Origin: Nocardioides conyzicola
GTDB taxonomy: Bacteria; Actinomycetota; Actinomycetes; Propionibacteriales; Nocardioidaceae
Direction: 5' to 3'
NCBI RefSeq assembly: GCF_039543825.1
Contig: NZ_BAABKM010000002.1
Location: 962,133 to 1,026,132, forward strand
DNA: 64,000 nt
Shown: positions 9,118-17,911 of the stretch, in pieces
Numbering within the stretch: the first letter of the stretch is position 1
How the letters are laid out: each line of letters opens with the position of its first letter
Notes under the pieces: generated by a model
Database searches by the model: none
The model's input: the letters and a program-made list of their open reading frames with translations, nothing else
What the model was told of the DNA's origin: nothing
Program-made: the position numbers and the translations under genes

Positions 9118-9593
9118 AGATCCCGGCTGTGCTCAGCACCGTCCACGCCACGATCGACGCCGACGGCCTCCTGCGGATCGACCTCGACGGAAAACCACAC
9201 CCCACCCCCGACGAGCGCCGTCGCAGCGACCTGCGATCGGTCCTCGACGAGATCACCGCCAAGATCGGGAACCCGGTCCGGGTCGAGGTCAGCGAACACG
9301 ACGGGACGACGTACTCCGACATCGTCACTCCCCCCGCGGACACACCGGGCAGCACACAACCGACCGGTATGGCGCACGCCGCGCCGCCTGCAGTACCAGC
9401 CGCCGGGCTCACCGGCTCGGGATTCCAGCCAGGAGAGAACGTCGCGGTCGCCTGTGTCCTCTGCATTCAGGCCGCTGGCGCAGATGGCCAAGCTGCCGTG
9501 CACCTCCCGCCTTCACTCCTGACCAGGCCGGGATTCACGATGCTCCTCATCGGGATGACGTCGGCAAACGTTGCGCAGATCGAGCCCACGTGA
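9114..9593 (+). CDS. ICE conserved hypothetical protein between ArdC-like and VirD4 genes
   Basis: A 159-residue protein. The N-terminal half is acidic with a DGLLRIDLDG motif and an ERRRSDL helix. The C-terminal half has a proline/alanine-rich linker and a domain containing CVLC, which could hold a metal or a disulfide. Start and stop both overlap neighbours by four bases (ATGA and GTGA). I do not recognise the family. Tight coupling to the coupling-protein gene suggests a role in substrate recognition or delivery. Confidence 0.6.
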   Translation: MKIPAVLSTVHATIDADGLLRIDLDGKPHPTPDERRRSDLRSVLDEITAKIGNPVRVEVSEHDGTTYSDIVTPPADTPGSTQPTGMAHAAPPAVPAAGLTGSGFQPGENVAVACVLCIQAAGADGQAAVHLPPSLLTRPGFTMLLIGMTSANVAQIEPT

Positions 9594-11320
9594 ACAGCCG
9601 CGGCCAGTCGGTCGACCACGAGCTCACCAACGCCGCTCTGCTCCTCATCTGCGGCGCGCTCGTCCTCGCAATCCTGCTTCGGGCGGCCGGGTCGGTCGCC
9701 GCGTTCGTGACCGGTGCCTCGCAGCCCTCCCGTGGTGCTGCGGCAGGGATGGGTGTGCTCTCCACCCCCAGTCGTCCAGGCACCGCGCTGGGGGTGAGCG
9801 GTCTCAACCCGACCGTCTATTGGGCGACCCTGCTCGTCCTCGTCGCAGCACTGGCAGCGGTCGTCTGGCTCGCCTGGGCGCTCATATCCCGGACCAGGCA
9901 TCGCACCGCTCGGGACCCGGCGCGCATCCACGGAACCGCCGACCGGAGGGACGTCGACACTTCCGCCTCACGCAAGGCGCTCCTACGCCGCGCAAGAACC
10001 CTGCGGCCCTCACTGAATCACCCCGATCCTGCAGACGTCGGATACCTGCTCGGCACCAGCCGCGGTCGCGAGATCTGGGCGTCGGTGGAGGACTCCATCC
10101 TCGTCATCGGCCCACCACGATCAGGCAAGGGACTCCACCTGGTCATCAACGCCATCCTCGACGCTCCCGGCGCCGTCGTCACCACCTCCACAAGACCCGA
10201 CAACATCGCGGCCACCATCGCGGCCCGCCAGGCCCACGGACCGGTCGCGGTCTTCGACCCCCAGCGGCTCACCGGCGGGCTCGCCGCAGTCGAGGGCGTC
10301 GGCGTCCGTTGGTCACCGATCCGCGGATGCGAAGACCCGCTCACCGCGATGATCCGAGCGGCCGGACTCGCTTCCTCAACTGGACTCTCGTCTGGGGGCA
10401 CCGACTCCGGCGGGTTCTGGGAAGGTCGGGCTCGAGCCGTCATCCAGGCGCTCCTCCACGCCGCCGCACTAGACCGACTCCCGACCCGCACCCTGTTCGA
10501 GTGGTCACTCTCAGCGACCGCCGCGATGGACGCCGTCAGCATCCTCGCCATCCATGCCGACGCCGCGCCCGGCTGGGCCGACTCGCTGCGCGGCATGATC
10601 GAGAGCGACCCAAGAACCCGCGACTCCATCTGGATGGCCGTCTCCCAAGCCATGGCCTCACTCGCGGACCCTCAGGTCCTCGACGCCGTCAGCCCTCCAC
10701 CGGGCGAAGAGTTCGACCCGGCCCACTTCCTGAGCGAAAACGGCACCCTCTACCTGCTCGCGACCGGAGCAGGCGCGAGCGCCGCATGGCCTCTCGTTGC
10801 CGCGTTCGTCGAAGACCTCACCGAGGCCGCCCGCCACCTGGCCGCCTCATCTCCTGGCACCCGACTAGACCCACCCCTGTTGCTAGCCCTCGACGAGATC
10901 GGCAACCTCGCGCCACTCCCCTCGCTGCCCGTGCTGATGGCCGAAGGCGGCGGCACCGGCATCACCCCCATGCCGGTCCTGCAATCGCTGTCCCAGGCAA
11001 GGAGCCGCTGGGGCGACCATGCGGCTAGCGCCATCTGGGACGCTTCCATCGTGAAGGTCATCCTCGGGGGCGCATCCGGCTCTAGAGACCTCCAAGACAT
11101 CTCCGTTCTCATCGGCGAACGCGACGAACGGTCGGAGTCCGTCAACATCGGCGACTACGGCTCTCGATCAGTCCAACGGTCCACTCGGCGGGTGCCGATC
11201 ATGCCTCCCGAACGCATCCGCACCTTGCCGTTTGGTACGGGCCTCGTTCTCCTTCGCTCGGCGCCGCCGATCATCGCCAAGCTCAGGCGTTGGTCCGAGC
11301 GGGAGACCATGAAGGACTGA
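9590..11320 (+). CDS. VirD4/TraG-type coupling protein (T4CP)
   Basis: A 576-residue coupling ATPase that would link the DNA-relaxosome to the channel. Two membrane helices lie at about residues 10-32 and 77-100. Walker A (GPPRSGKG) is near 174-181, and the Walker B/TraM-recognition segment ALDEIGNLAPL near 432-442. The GTG at 9590 overlaps the upstream stop. This is the last gene of the transfer block; about 260 bp follow before the defence cluster begins. No relaxase is visible in the window, so its partner presumably lies to the left. Confidence 0.88.
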   Translation: MNSRGQSVDHELTNAALLLICGALVLAILLRAAGSVAAFVTGASQPSRGAAAGMGVLSTPSRPGTALGVSGLNPTVYWATLLVLVAALAAVVWLAWALISRTRHRTARDPARIHGTADRRDVDTSASRKALLRRARTLRPSLNHPDPADVGYLLGTSRGREIWASVEDSILVIGPPRSGKGLHLVINAILDAPGAVVTTSTRPDNIAATIAARQAHGPVAVFDPQRLTGGLAAVEGVGVRWSPIRGCEDPLTAMIRAAGLASSTGLSSGGTDSGGFWEGRARAVIQALLHAAALDRLPTRTLFEWSLSATAAMDAVSILAIHADAAPGWADSLRGMIESDPRTRDSIWMAVSQAMASLADPQVLDAVSPPPGEEFDPAHFLSENGTLYLLATGAGASAAWPLVAAFVEDLTEAARHLAASSPGTRLDPPLLLALDEIGNLAPLPSLPVLMAEGGGTGITPMPVLQSLSQARSRWGDHAASAIWDASIVKVILGGASGSRDLQDISVLIGERDERSESVNIGDYGSRSVQRSTRRVPIMPPERIRTLPFGTGLVLLRSAPPIIAKLRRWSERETMKD

Positions 11321-11579
11321 GTCAACACGGAGGAAAGCGGCCCGCCGCCCCCGCAGAGGCACGTGCACCCCGCCCACTATGACGCGCCTCCGGAGACTCG
11401 TCCCTCACTCGTCCCAAGCAGACCGCACACGCAGGCGCCGCTACTTGTCGATGGCCGAGAACGTGGGGCAGCTTTGACGTGGTCTCTCAAACCCCACCGC
11501 ACCCGCGGGTCCATGCGTGATGATGCTCACGTGCCGCACTTGATGCGCGCGCGTCACGACTTGGAGTGAGGGATGTGCA
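11321..11579 (+). promoter_or_regulatory. Intergenic gap before the Qat operon
   Basis: 259 bp without a convincing gene. A 68-codon frame here has no ribosome site or recognisable product. The region separates the transfer operon from the defence island, so it should hold the qat promoter. A GGAG and a GAGGG lie just before the GTG at 11580. I could not fix a -10 element with confidence. Confidence 0.35.
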
Positions 11580-13583
11580 GTGTGGGCTGACAATGAGGCC
11601 GACTTCGATCTACTCGGGTTCGACTTTCTAGTCGACGGACTCGTCGTCGCGCTCACCGAGCCGCGGCTCCTTCCTCTCACCGTCGGCGTCCTCGGTGACT
11701 GGGGTTCCGGCAAAAGCAGTCTGATGCGCATTGCCGGGCGTGAGGTGGCCGCGCTAACCACCAGCGTCGAAAGCGAGGAGGGTCCGAAACCTAAACCGCG
11801 CTATCTCGTCGTCGAGTTCAGTCCCTGGCAGCACGAGGACTACGACGACGTCAAAACGGCGTTGATGACGTCAATCCTCGATGCACTACACGAAAACGCG
11901 CCGTCCCTGAAAGCCGAAATCAATAGGTTAAGGAAGATCGTCGATGGCTTGAAGAGGTTGGGGCGGCGCAGCGGCCGGGTCGGGGCTTCAGTGGCTGCTG
12001 GTGCGACACCGATCGTCCTCCAACTAACAAGCCCAGACCTGGACCCAGGCGTCGTGGACCTGGCCGCCGCGGGCGCAGGAGCCCTCGCAGGAGAAGTGAA
12101 TGCGGCGCTCGCTGACCCTCCCGCTAGCGCGGGCGAGAACGAGCGCGCAACGGTGTACCCAGAAGACATCAAGACCTTCCGGACCCTATTCGGCGACCTC
12201 GTCGCCGCCGCCCCCTACGAAGCAGTCATCGTTCTCATCGACGATCTTGACCGATGCCTTCCTGAGACCGTGGTGGATACCTTCGAGGCAATCCGATTGT
12301 TCCTTAACACCCCGCAGACGGCGTACGTCCTTGCGCTGAACCAGACAGTCGTCGAATCTGCGATCGATTCACGCTACCCGGACCTGAAGAAGCAAGACGG
12401 TGCCGGTATTGGCCGCGACTACCTCGAAAAGATGCTTCAACTTAAGGTGGCCATCCCTCCGCTCTCGGCGCCAGAAGCCGAGACGTACGTCAACCTGCTC
12501 TTTGCCGAACTCCACTTAGGCGAAGACGAATTCATCAAGGTTCGGGCTGCAGCCGACGCGATTCGCGCGGCAGGTGACCTCACCGTCGCGTTCAACACCG
12601 GCATAGCCGGCGAAGCTCTGGGTAACATCCCGAGCCAGTTAGCCATCGACCTGTCCTGGGCCGCGGAGATAACGCCCATCCTCAGCACGTCTCTTCGAGG
12701 TAACCCGCGCCAACTGAAGCGGTTTCTCAACAACCTGCTCCTTAAGTACCGAAGCGCGGCGCGCCGTAGTATCGACCTGAAGCTGCCGATCCTGGCCAAA
12801 CTCATGGTTCTCGAGGACCAACACCAAACCGACTTTCAAAGGCTTTTCGACTGGGCGATCGCCGCAGGTGGAAGCTGTCCTGAGATCGCTGAAGCCGAAG
12901 ACCGTGCGCGCGGCGTTGCACCAGCGTCCGTCGCACCGGTATCGCCTAGCAAGATTGTAGGGTCCAGGGCTGCGAAGAAGGCACCAGCAATCCCCGCAAA
13001 GACGCCAAGTGCGCCCGAGATGGTGTCTGAGGCCCAGACCTGGGCGGACAAGCCGCACATTGCCGCGTGGCTCCGGGCTGAGCCGCCATTCAAAGGCGTT
13101 GACCTCCGGAAGTACTTCACCTACTCCCGAGATAAGCTCTCGTTCGGAGTTTCGGCGTCACGCCTGACCCCAGTTCTTCAGCAACTCCTCTCCCGGGTTC
13201 AGAACGAGCTCAACGCGAGCCGCCGCAGCTACTACCAGCAGGTCAAGGACCTCGACAGTGCAGAGCAAGCACAGTTCATGGAGGCACTCCTCGAGCGGGT
13301 GCAGCGCGCGCCAGCTGGCACAGCTCTGACCGCGGCCCTCGAGCTGGCAGAACAGATCCCCGACATCGTTCAGCAGGTCTGTGACGTGCTGAAGCGAATC
13401 CCCGTGACGAGCATCCCGCCAGAAACCGCCTCAAAGGCTGTCAATCGTCTCCCCCAGGACAGCCCGGGCGTCCGCAGCCTCTTCGACGTGTGGGCAACCA
13501 GTGACAACAACGCGCTCAGAAGCGTCCTAGAAGCGTCACTAGCCGCGCAAGGAAGGACGGGAACCAGTGGGGACCTCGGCTGA
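11580..13583 (+). CDS. qatA: QatA: KAP-family P-loop NTPase of Qat anti-phage system
   Basis: A 667-residue KAP-type P-loop NTPase, the ATPase of the Qat defence system. Walker A GDWGSGKSS is at about residues 39-47 and Walker B VLIDDLDRC near 219-227. A hydrophobic Ala/Gly-rich stretch around 140-180 is the insertion typical of KAP proteins. The start is GTG 11580. It is followed by QatB with a 17-base overlap, then QatC and QatD in the established order. Identification of the system rests on all four genes together. Confidence 0.9.
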   Translation: MWADNEADFDLLGFDFLVDGLVVALTEPRLLPLTVGVLGDWGSGKSSLMRIAGREVAALTTSVESEEGPKPKPRYLVVEFSPWQHEDYDDVKTALMTSILDALHENAPSLKAEINRLRKIVDGLKRLGRRSGRVGASVAAGATPIVLQLTSPDLDPGVVDLAAAGAGALAGEVNAALADPPASAGENERATVYPEDIKTFRTLFGDLVAAAPYEAVIVLIDDLDRCLPETVVDTFEAIRLFLNTPQTAYVLALNQTVVESAIDSRYPDLKKQDGAGIGRDYLEKMLQLKVAIPPLSAPEAETYVNLLFAELHLGEDEFIKVRAAADAIRAAGDLTVAFNTGIAGEALGNIPSQLAIDLSWAAEITPILSTSLRGNPRQLKRFLNNLLLKYRSAARRSIDLKLPILAKLMVLEDQHQTDFQRLFDWAIAAGGSCPEIAEAEDRARGVAPASVAPVSPSKIVGSRAAKKAPAIPAKTPSAPEMVSEAQTWADKPHIAAWLRAEPPFKGVDLRKYFTYSRDKLSFGVSASRLTPVLQQLLSRVQNELNASRRSYYQQVKDLDSAEQAQFMEALLERVQRAPAGTALTAALELAEQIPDIVQQVCDVLKRIPVTSIPPETASKAVNRLPQDSPGVRSLFDVWATSDNNALRSVLEASLAAQGRTGTSGDLG

Positions 13584-14289
13584 CCGCACCGCCGGCAAAG
13601 GTGGCGACTGGACACCACTCAAGGTGGCAACAACCAGCTACGTGCGCGGGCTCGGCCGCACGGACTCCAGAGGAAGAGCCGAACGAGTCATTGCCCGCCA
13701 CGTCGCGGTTCTCGGCGGCGCTGCAGCGGCCGCATCAACTGGAGTCGCCGGCTCGCGAGGAATCAGCCGGCTCGGTGCACTCCTCTCCGGCTTTGCCACA
13801 GGAGGCGTCCAACAGACTCTCAACACCCTCGGGCTCGTACGGCTCGTCGGCCAAGACCGCTTTCTCGTCCTTGACGAGCTCGTCACCTTCATCGGCGGCA
13901 CTGGCGACGACCTCGACGCCCAGGCTGCCCGCGATGCCAGCTGCGACATCCTCGACGAACTTTTCGGCGATGCGGACTCCTGGCAAGAGCTCGCGGGTGT
14001 CGGAGTGACCGAAGTCGAGCTCAAGCACCTACTCGAACGCTTCCTCGCCTTGTACATCTACAACCGAATGCCAGTCGTTGCCGAGCGACTCAGCCGCCTC
14101 GATCCCGCGTCTCAACGTCAAGCCGACCAGCAGATGCGCGACATCATCGAGAATCTTGTCGGCATCGCGCTCCCTAACGACGTCGGCAATATTGACTGGG
14201 AAGGCGCGCAAGGCAAGACCATCGCGGAGAGTGCGATGAAGTCGGCATACGAAGCAATCAGCGCACTCGATGCAGAGGACCAGGCATGA
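13567..14289 (+). CDS. qatB: QatB: Qat system subunit of unknown activity
   Basis: A 240-residue protein. The basic N-terminus is followed by a Gly/Ala-rich segment (about residues 45-80), similar to QatB proteins, and then an all-helical C-terminal region. QatB has no assigned enzymatic activity. It starts with GTG inside the end of qatA, and its stop overlaps the qatC ATG (ATGA), so translation of the operon is coupled. Identification relies mainly on its place between the KAP ATPase and the QueC-like gene. Confidence 0.85.
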   Translation: MGTSADRTAGKGGDWTPLKVATTSYVRGLGRTDSRGRAERVIARHVAVLGGAAAAASTGVAGSRGISRLGALLSGFATGGVQQTLNTLGLVRLVGQDRFLVLDELVTFIGGTGDDLDAQAARDASCDILDELFGDADSWQELAGVGVTEVELKHLLERFLALYIYNRMPVVAERLSRLDPASQRQADQQMRDIIENLVGIALPNDVGNIDWEGAQGKTIAESAMKSAYEAISALDAEDQA

Positions 14290-15659
14290 CCGAGTACCGC
14301 GTCCGAACCGACCTCTCCGGGCAACTCCCTACCGACCCCCATGTACGAGTCCTCGACTGGGCGCCAGGCCGTCCCGAAGCGACGATTCAACTCGGCAAAC
14401 AAGCTGGCGGCAGGTTTCTCGACGGATGGCGCGCCCCACGCGAAGCCCTCGACCTTCTGCTTCTCGGCGCAACTGCCTACTGCGCGGACAAGACCGCGCT
14501 GCGTACCGAGACCGCCGACGGCTGGACTCGCAGCCTTGAGGTCAGCATTCCGGTCGTCGACCCCAAACGGTGGCAGGACAGTGGTGTCGGGTCCGTTCTC
14601 AACTTCCTGACTGGCGACCGATGGACCGTCAACACATATGAAGAACCGCTATCCCCGATCAAGGGACTGACACGGGTCCCTGAGGACGTGACCCCAGTCG
14701 GCCCCATCGACGCCGTCTGCCTGTTCTCCGGTGGCCTCGACTCCCTCACCGGAGTCATCGACCTTCTTGAGGAGGACCCCGACCGTCGCCTGTGCCTCGT
14801 CTCACACAACGAGGGCGGACAGGCATCGACCGCACAAGAGAAACTCGTCCGCGAACTCAAAGCCCACTATGGGCCAGATCGGTTCATTGCCAAGCAGCTA
14901 TTCCTTCGCCCGGCCCCAGAGAACAACTTGCAACAGCGTCCACTTCCGAGCCCTCGCGAGAACACCACGCGCGCCAGGTCACTCCTGTTCCTCACTACGG
15001 CGCTGGCGCTTGCAGCATCCGTCGGCCCCAGGACGCCCCTCTATATCCCCGAGAACGGGTTCATCGGGATCAACGTCCCGCTGACGCGAGCTAGGAGCGG
15101 GAGCTACAGCACGCGCACGACACATCCGCACTTCATCAAGGGCCTGCAGGAGGCGATCCATCAGTTGGGCGTCTCCAACCCAATCCTTAACCCCTATCGG
15201 TTGAAGACGAAGGGCGAGATCCTTGCTGAAACGCTCAACCCCGACCTCCTCCAGCGGCTGGCACCGTACAGCGTGTCCTGCTCCCATCCTGAGGCCGCAC
15301 GCTACGTGCAGAAGAGACAAGGGAACTGCGGCTATTGCTTCCCGTGCCTCATTCGCCGAGCCTCGATGGCACACGTCGGATGGGACACCGACCCCCAGTC
15401 GAACTACGCCTGGGACGCGCTGACTGGCAAAGAACTCCTTGACCGAAGCACGGCCCGCGCAGCCGATCTACGGGCTGTGATCAACGGCGCATTCAACGAC
15501 CGACCTGACCGCGACATCCTCCGTAACGGCCCTATCCCGGACGGCGAACACGAGGCCTTCATTCGCGTCTGGCGCGAGGGCCTGTCAGAACTGCAAGACT
15601 GGCTTCATAACGCGTCCGACCACACCAAAGCGCGCCTCGAGCGACACGGCCACATCTAA
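14286..15659 (+). CDS. qatC: QatC: QueC-like PP-loop enzyme of Qat system
   Basis: A 457-residue protein with a QueC-like domain (7-cyano-7-deazaguanine synthase fold). The PP-loop motif FSGGLDSLTG is near residues 147-156. A cysteine cluster near 333-356 (one Cys, then CGYCFPC) matches the QueC zinc site. It is about twice the length of housekeeping QueC, with an extra N-terminal domain, as in Qat proteins. No other deazapurine-pathway genes are nearby, so it is not part of queuosine synthesis. The substrate in Qat is not known to me. Confidence 0.9.
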   Translation: MTEYRVRTDLSGQLPTDPHVRVLDWAPGRPEATIQLGKQAGGRFLDGWRAPREALDLLLLGATAYCADKTALRTETADGWTRSLEVSIPVVDPKRWQDSGVGSVLNFLTGDRWTVNTYEEPLSPIKGLTRVPEDVTPVGPIDAVCLFSGGLDSLTGVIDLLEEDPDRRLCLVSHNEGGQASTAQEKLVRELKAHYGPDRFIAKQLFLRPAPENNLQQRPLPSPRENTTRARSLLFLTTALALAASVGPRTPLYIPENGFIGINVPLTRARSGSYSTRTTHPHFIKGLQEAIHQLGVSNPILNPYRLKTKGEILAETLNPDLLQRLAPYSVSCSHPEAARYVQKRQGNCGYCFPCLIRRASMAHVGWDTDPQSNYAWDALTGKELLDRSTARAADLRAVINGAFNDRPDRDILRNGPIPDGEHEAFIRVWREGLSELQDWLHNASDHTKARLERHGHI

Positions 15660-15670
15660 CTAGAACCGGG

Positions 15671-16432
15671 ATGATGAACCCCGCCCACCTCATCGACACC
15701 CACTGCCATATCAGCGCCTACAGCGACCCAGTCGCCATTGTTCGCGCCGCCGAGTCCAACACCTCCATTGTCGCAGTCACCGAGAGCCCCGAAGAGTACC
15801 GACGCCTACGCACCCGGCTCGGACGACGCGATCACATTCAAATTGCTCTCGGCCTCCACCCGCTCAGATCCCACACCTTCACTCCCAACGACCTTGCACG
15901 CTTCTTTCGACTCGTCCCCGAGACCACCTGGATAGGCGAAGTCGGCCTCGACTTCTCGCGACAAGGAGCCGCCACCAAGAAGGAGCAACTCCGGGTCTTC
16001 GACGCCGTCCTCACGGAAGCCCAGCCTGGACAGCACCCACTCACGGTTCATAGCCGTGGCGCAGAGGCTGACACCGTCGGCTTCCTAGCGCAGGCCAAAC
16101 TGTCCGCCGTACTGCATTGGTACACCGGACCGATTGGTCCAATAGACGCTGCGCTCGACGCCGGCCTTTACTTTTCATACAACATCGCCATGGTTCGCTC
16201 AAAGAAGTTCGCAACACTCCTACGAGCGATCCCGCGCGACCGGACCCTCCTCGAGACCGACGGTCCGTACGCGCGCGCAGCGCACGGGCCAGCCCAGCCC
16301 CACCAGATCAACGAGGTCGTTGCGGCTCTGGCCCGCGGCTGGGGCATCAGTCGCTCAGAAGCAACCGACGTGATCATTGGGAACCAGCGCCGGTTCATCG
16401 CCAACGCCTCAACGAGTCCGATTCGCGACTAG
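15671..16432 (+). CDS. qatD: QatD: TatD-like metal-dependent DNase of Qat system
   Basis: A 253-residue TatD-family hydrolase. The metal ligands DTHCH lie near residues 9-13, Glu in EVGLD near 89, and Asp in LETDGPY near 197, so the active site looks intact. It starts 11 bp after qatC with tandem ATG codons and closes the four-gene Qat operon. The amidohydrolase-fold nuclease presumably acts on DNA as the effector or processing part of the system. Confidence 0.9.
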   Translation: MMNPAHLIDTHCHISAYSDPVAIVRAAESNTSIVAVTESPEEYRRLRTRLGRRDHIQIALGLHPLRSHTFTPNDLARFFRLVPETTWIGEVGLDFSRQGAATKKEQLRVFDAVLTEAQPGQHPLTVHSRGAEADTVGFLAQAKLSAVLHWYTGPIGPIDAALDAGLYFSYNIAMVRSKKFATLLRAIPRDRTLLETDGPYARAAHGPAQPHQINEVVAALARGWGISRSEATDVIIGNQRRFIANASTSPIRD

Positions 16433-16584
16433 CGCCTACCTGCAACATGCGACCTTCTAGCGTTGGCGGCGCCAGGTCGTCATAACGCCGCCTGACGGAC
16501 TCACGGGTCTTGCCATCTTGGGCAATCAGATACCCAGGGTTGAGTACATGTAGCGGTGTCGGTGACTCCTGCAAGGATCGTCGT

Positions 16585-17841
16585 GTGTTTCACGCACCGC
16601 TCCCGCGCCTGACCACGATCCTCGCCACAACGTCCAAGTCGATGGTCGACAAACTCAAAAAGCTCGGAGTTCTGCAAGAGGGCTTCCGTCCGCGTCGCCA
16701 TCGCGAGGTGGAACCACCCCGGCTCAACCGCTTCGACTCCATCGCTCGAACCACGCTTGATCGCGTACTGAAAGAGCAAGCCGGTGCGGATCCAGAAGGC
16801 CACTATGAGCGACTGCACGAGCTGATCGAAGACGGTGCCTTCGAGCGGATCCTCTCCGACGCAGACGGCAAGGTCACCGACCTCATCTACACCTCTCTCC
16901 AGCAATCTGCTCCAAAGTTGGTCAGGTCCATTCGCGCCAATGAGAGACGGCTCGAAAAGACGATGCGCGAGGTCTGGGGACAGGCCGACGAGATCTTCCA
17001 GGCCTCCAATTACATCGGTTACGAGCTCGGCGCCGACATCGCGAGGAACAACCCGCACCCAAGTCCAAAGTTGCGGGCACTGCTGGGAGCTCATGGCCGT
17101 GCCCTGCGTACTGGTAGCGAAGTCCGCCAATTGGCCATGTCAGGGTTCCACGACGGCGCCGGCGCTAGGTGGCGCAGCCTGCACGAACTAGCCGTGCTTA
17201 TCGACGTTCTCGCCAAGTCTGACGTCGAGATATCAGAGCGGTACCTCGCATACGCGCGCATCGAGTCCTGGTGGGACGTCAAAACGTTTCAAGAGCACGC
17301 CGACGCACTCGGCCACCACCCGTTCTCAGACGAAGATGTCGATGCAGCGAAGACGGCCGCGAGGGAAGTGACTGAACGTTGGGGACTCGAAATGGACAAG
17401 CCCCACGGGTGGGCGTTCCCGTTGTTCCCCGGCCAGAAGGCTGTCAGGTTCACCGACCTCGAATCACTCGCGGGGTTGTCACATATGCGCCCCTACTACC
17501 GCCTGGGGAACCATCACATCCACTCCGGCCCACGTGCTGGTGAGCTCAACTACGGCGACGTCACACCGCGCGGAACGCCAGCCATCACCGTCGGCGCCAG
17601 CGTATTCGGCGACATCGCCGAGACTTGCCACGGCGCGATGATCAGCGTTCACCACGCAACAGCGAACCTCGTGGTTGCCCACCTGTCCGAACGAGATGGC
17701 AAGCGAGAAGGCATGGGGCTAGACCTGCTCGTCGGTCTGAAGGCCCAAGCACGATTCGTCGAGGACGCGGGTGACCTCTGGAGCAGCGCAGCCGACGAGG
17801 CACGCCTTAGGGGCTGGTTCACCCACAGGCCCAGCGACTAG
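16585..17841 (+). CDS. DUF5677-like protein downstream of Qat
   Basis: A 418-residue protein. The C-terminal two-thirds (about residues 170-390) resembles the DUF5677 family: a helical core with a RSLHELAVL motif, then a GWAFPLFP region and a segment rich in conserved His (GNHHIHSG). The start is uncertain. I take GTG 16585 because AAGGA lies seven bases upstream; the open frame extends to 16510 and an internal ATG is at 16642. It lies about 150 bp after qatD on the same strand. DUF5677 proteins often occur in defence islands, but a link to Qat is inferred. Confidence 0.65.
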   Translation: MFHAPLPRLTTILATTSKSMVDKLKKLGVLQEGFRPRRHREVEPPRLNRFDSIARTTLDRVLKEQAGADPEGHYERLHELIEDGAFERILSDADGKVTDLIYTSLQQSAPKLVRSIRANERRLEKTMREVWGQADEIFQASNYIGYELGADIARNNPHPSPKLRALLGAHGRALRTGSEVRQLAMSGFHDGAGARWRSLHELAVLIDVLAKSDVEISERYLAYARIESWWDVKTFQEHADALGHHPFSDEDVDAAKTAAREVTERWGLEMDKPHGWAFPLFPGQKAVRFTDLESLAGLSHMRPYYRLGNHHIHSGPRAGELNYGDVTPRGTPAITVGASVFGDIAETCHGAMISVHHATANLVVAHLSERDGKREGMGLDLLVGLKAQARFVEDAGDLWSSAADEARLRGWFTHRPSD

Positions 17842-17911
17842 CTGAGTGTCCGGGCGTACCGTCTGGCCGTCGTAATGCATGGGTCTTTTCGCGGCGACTC
17901 ACCCGAGTTCA

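Noticed and set aside
11363..11569. 68-codon frame between virD4 and qatA
   Set aside because: No ribosome site, no recognisable product, and it sits in the expected qat promoter region.
16451..16500. GGCGGCG/CGCCGCC hairpin after qatD as a terminator
   Set aside because: A long loop and no U-tract; it could be chance in GC-rich DNA.
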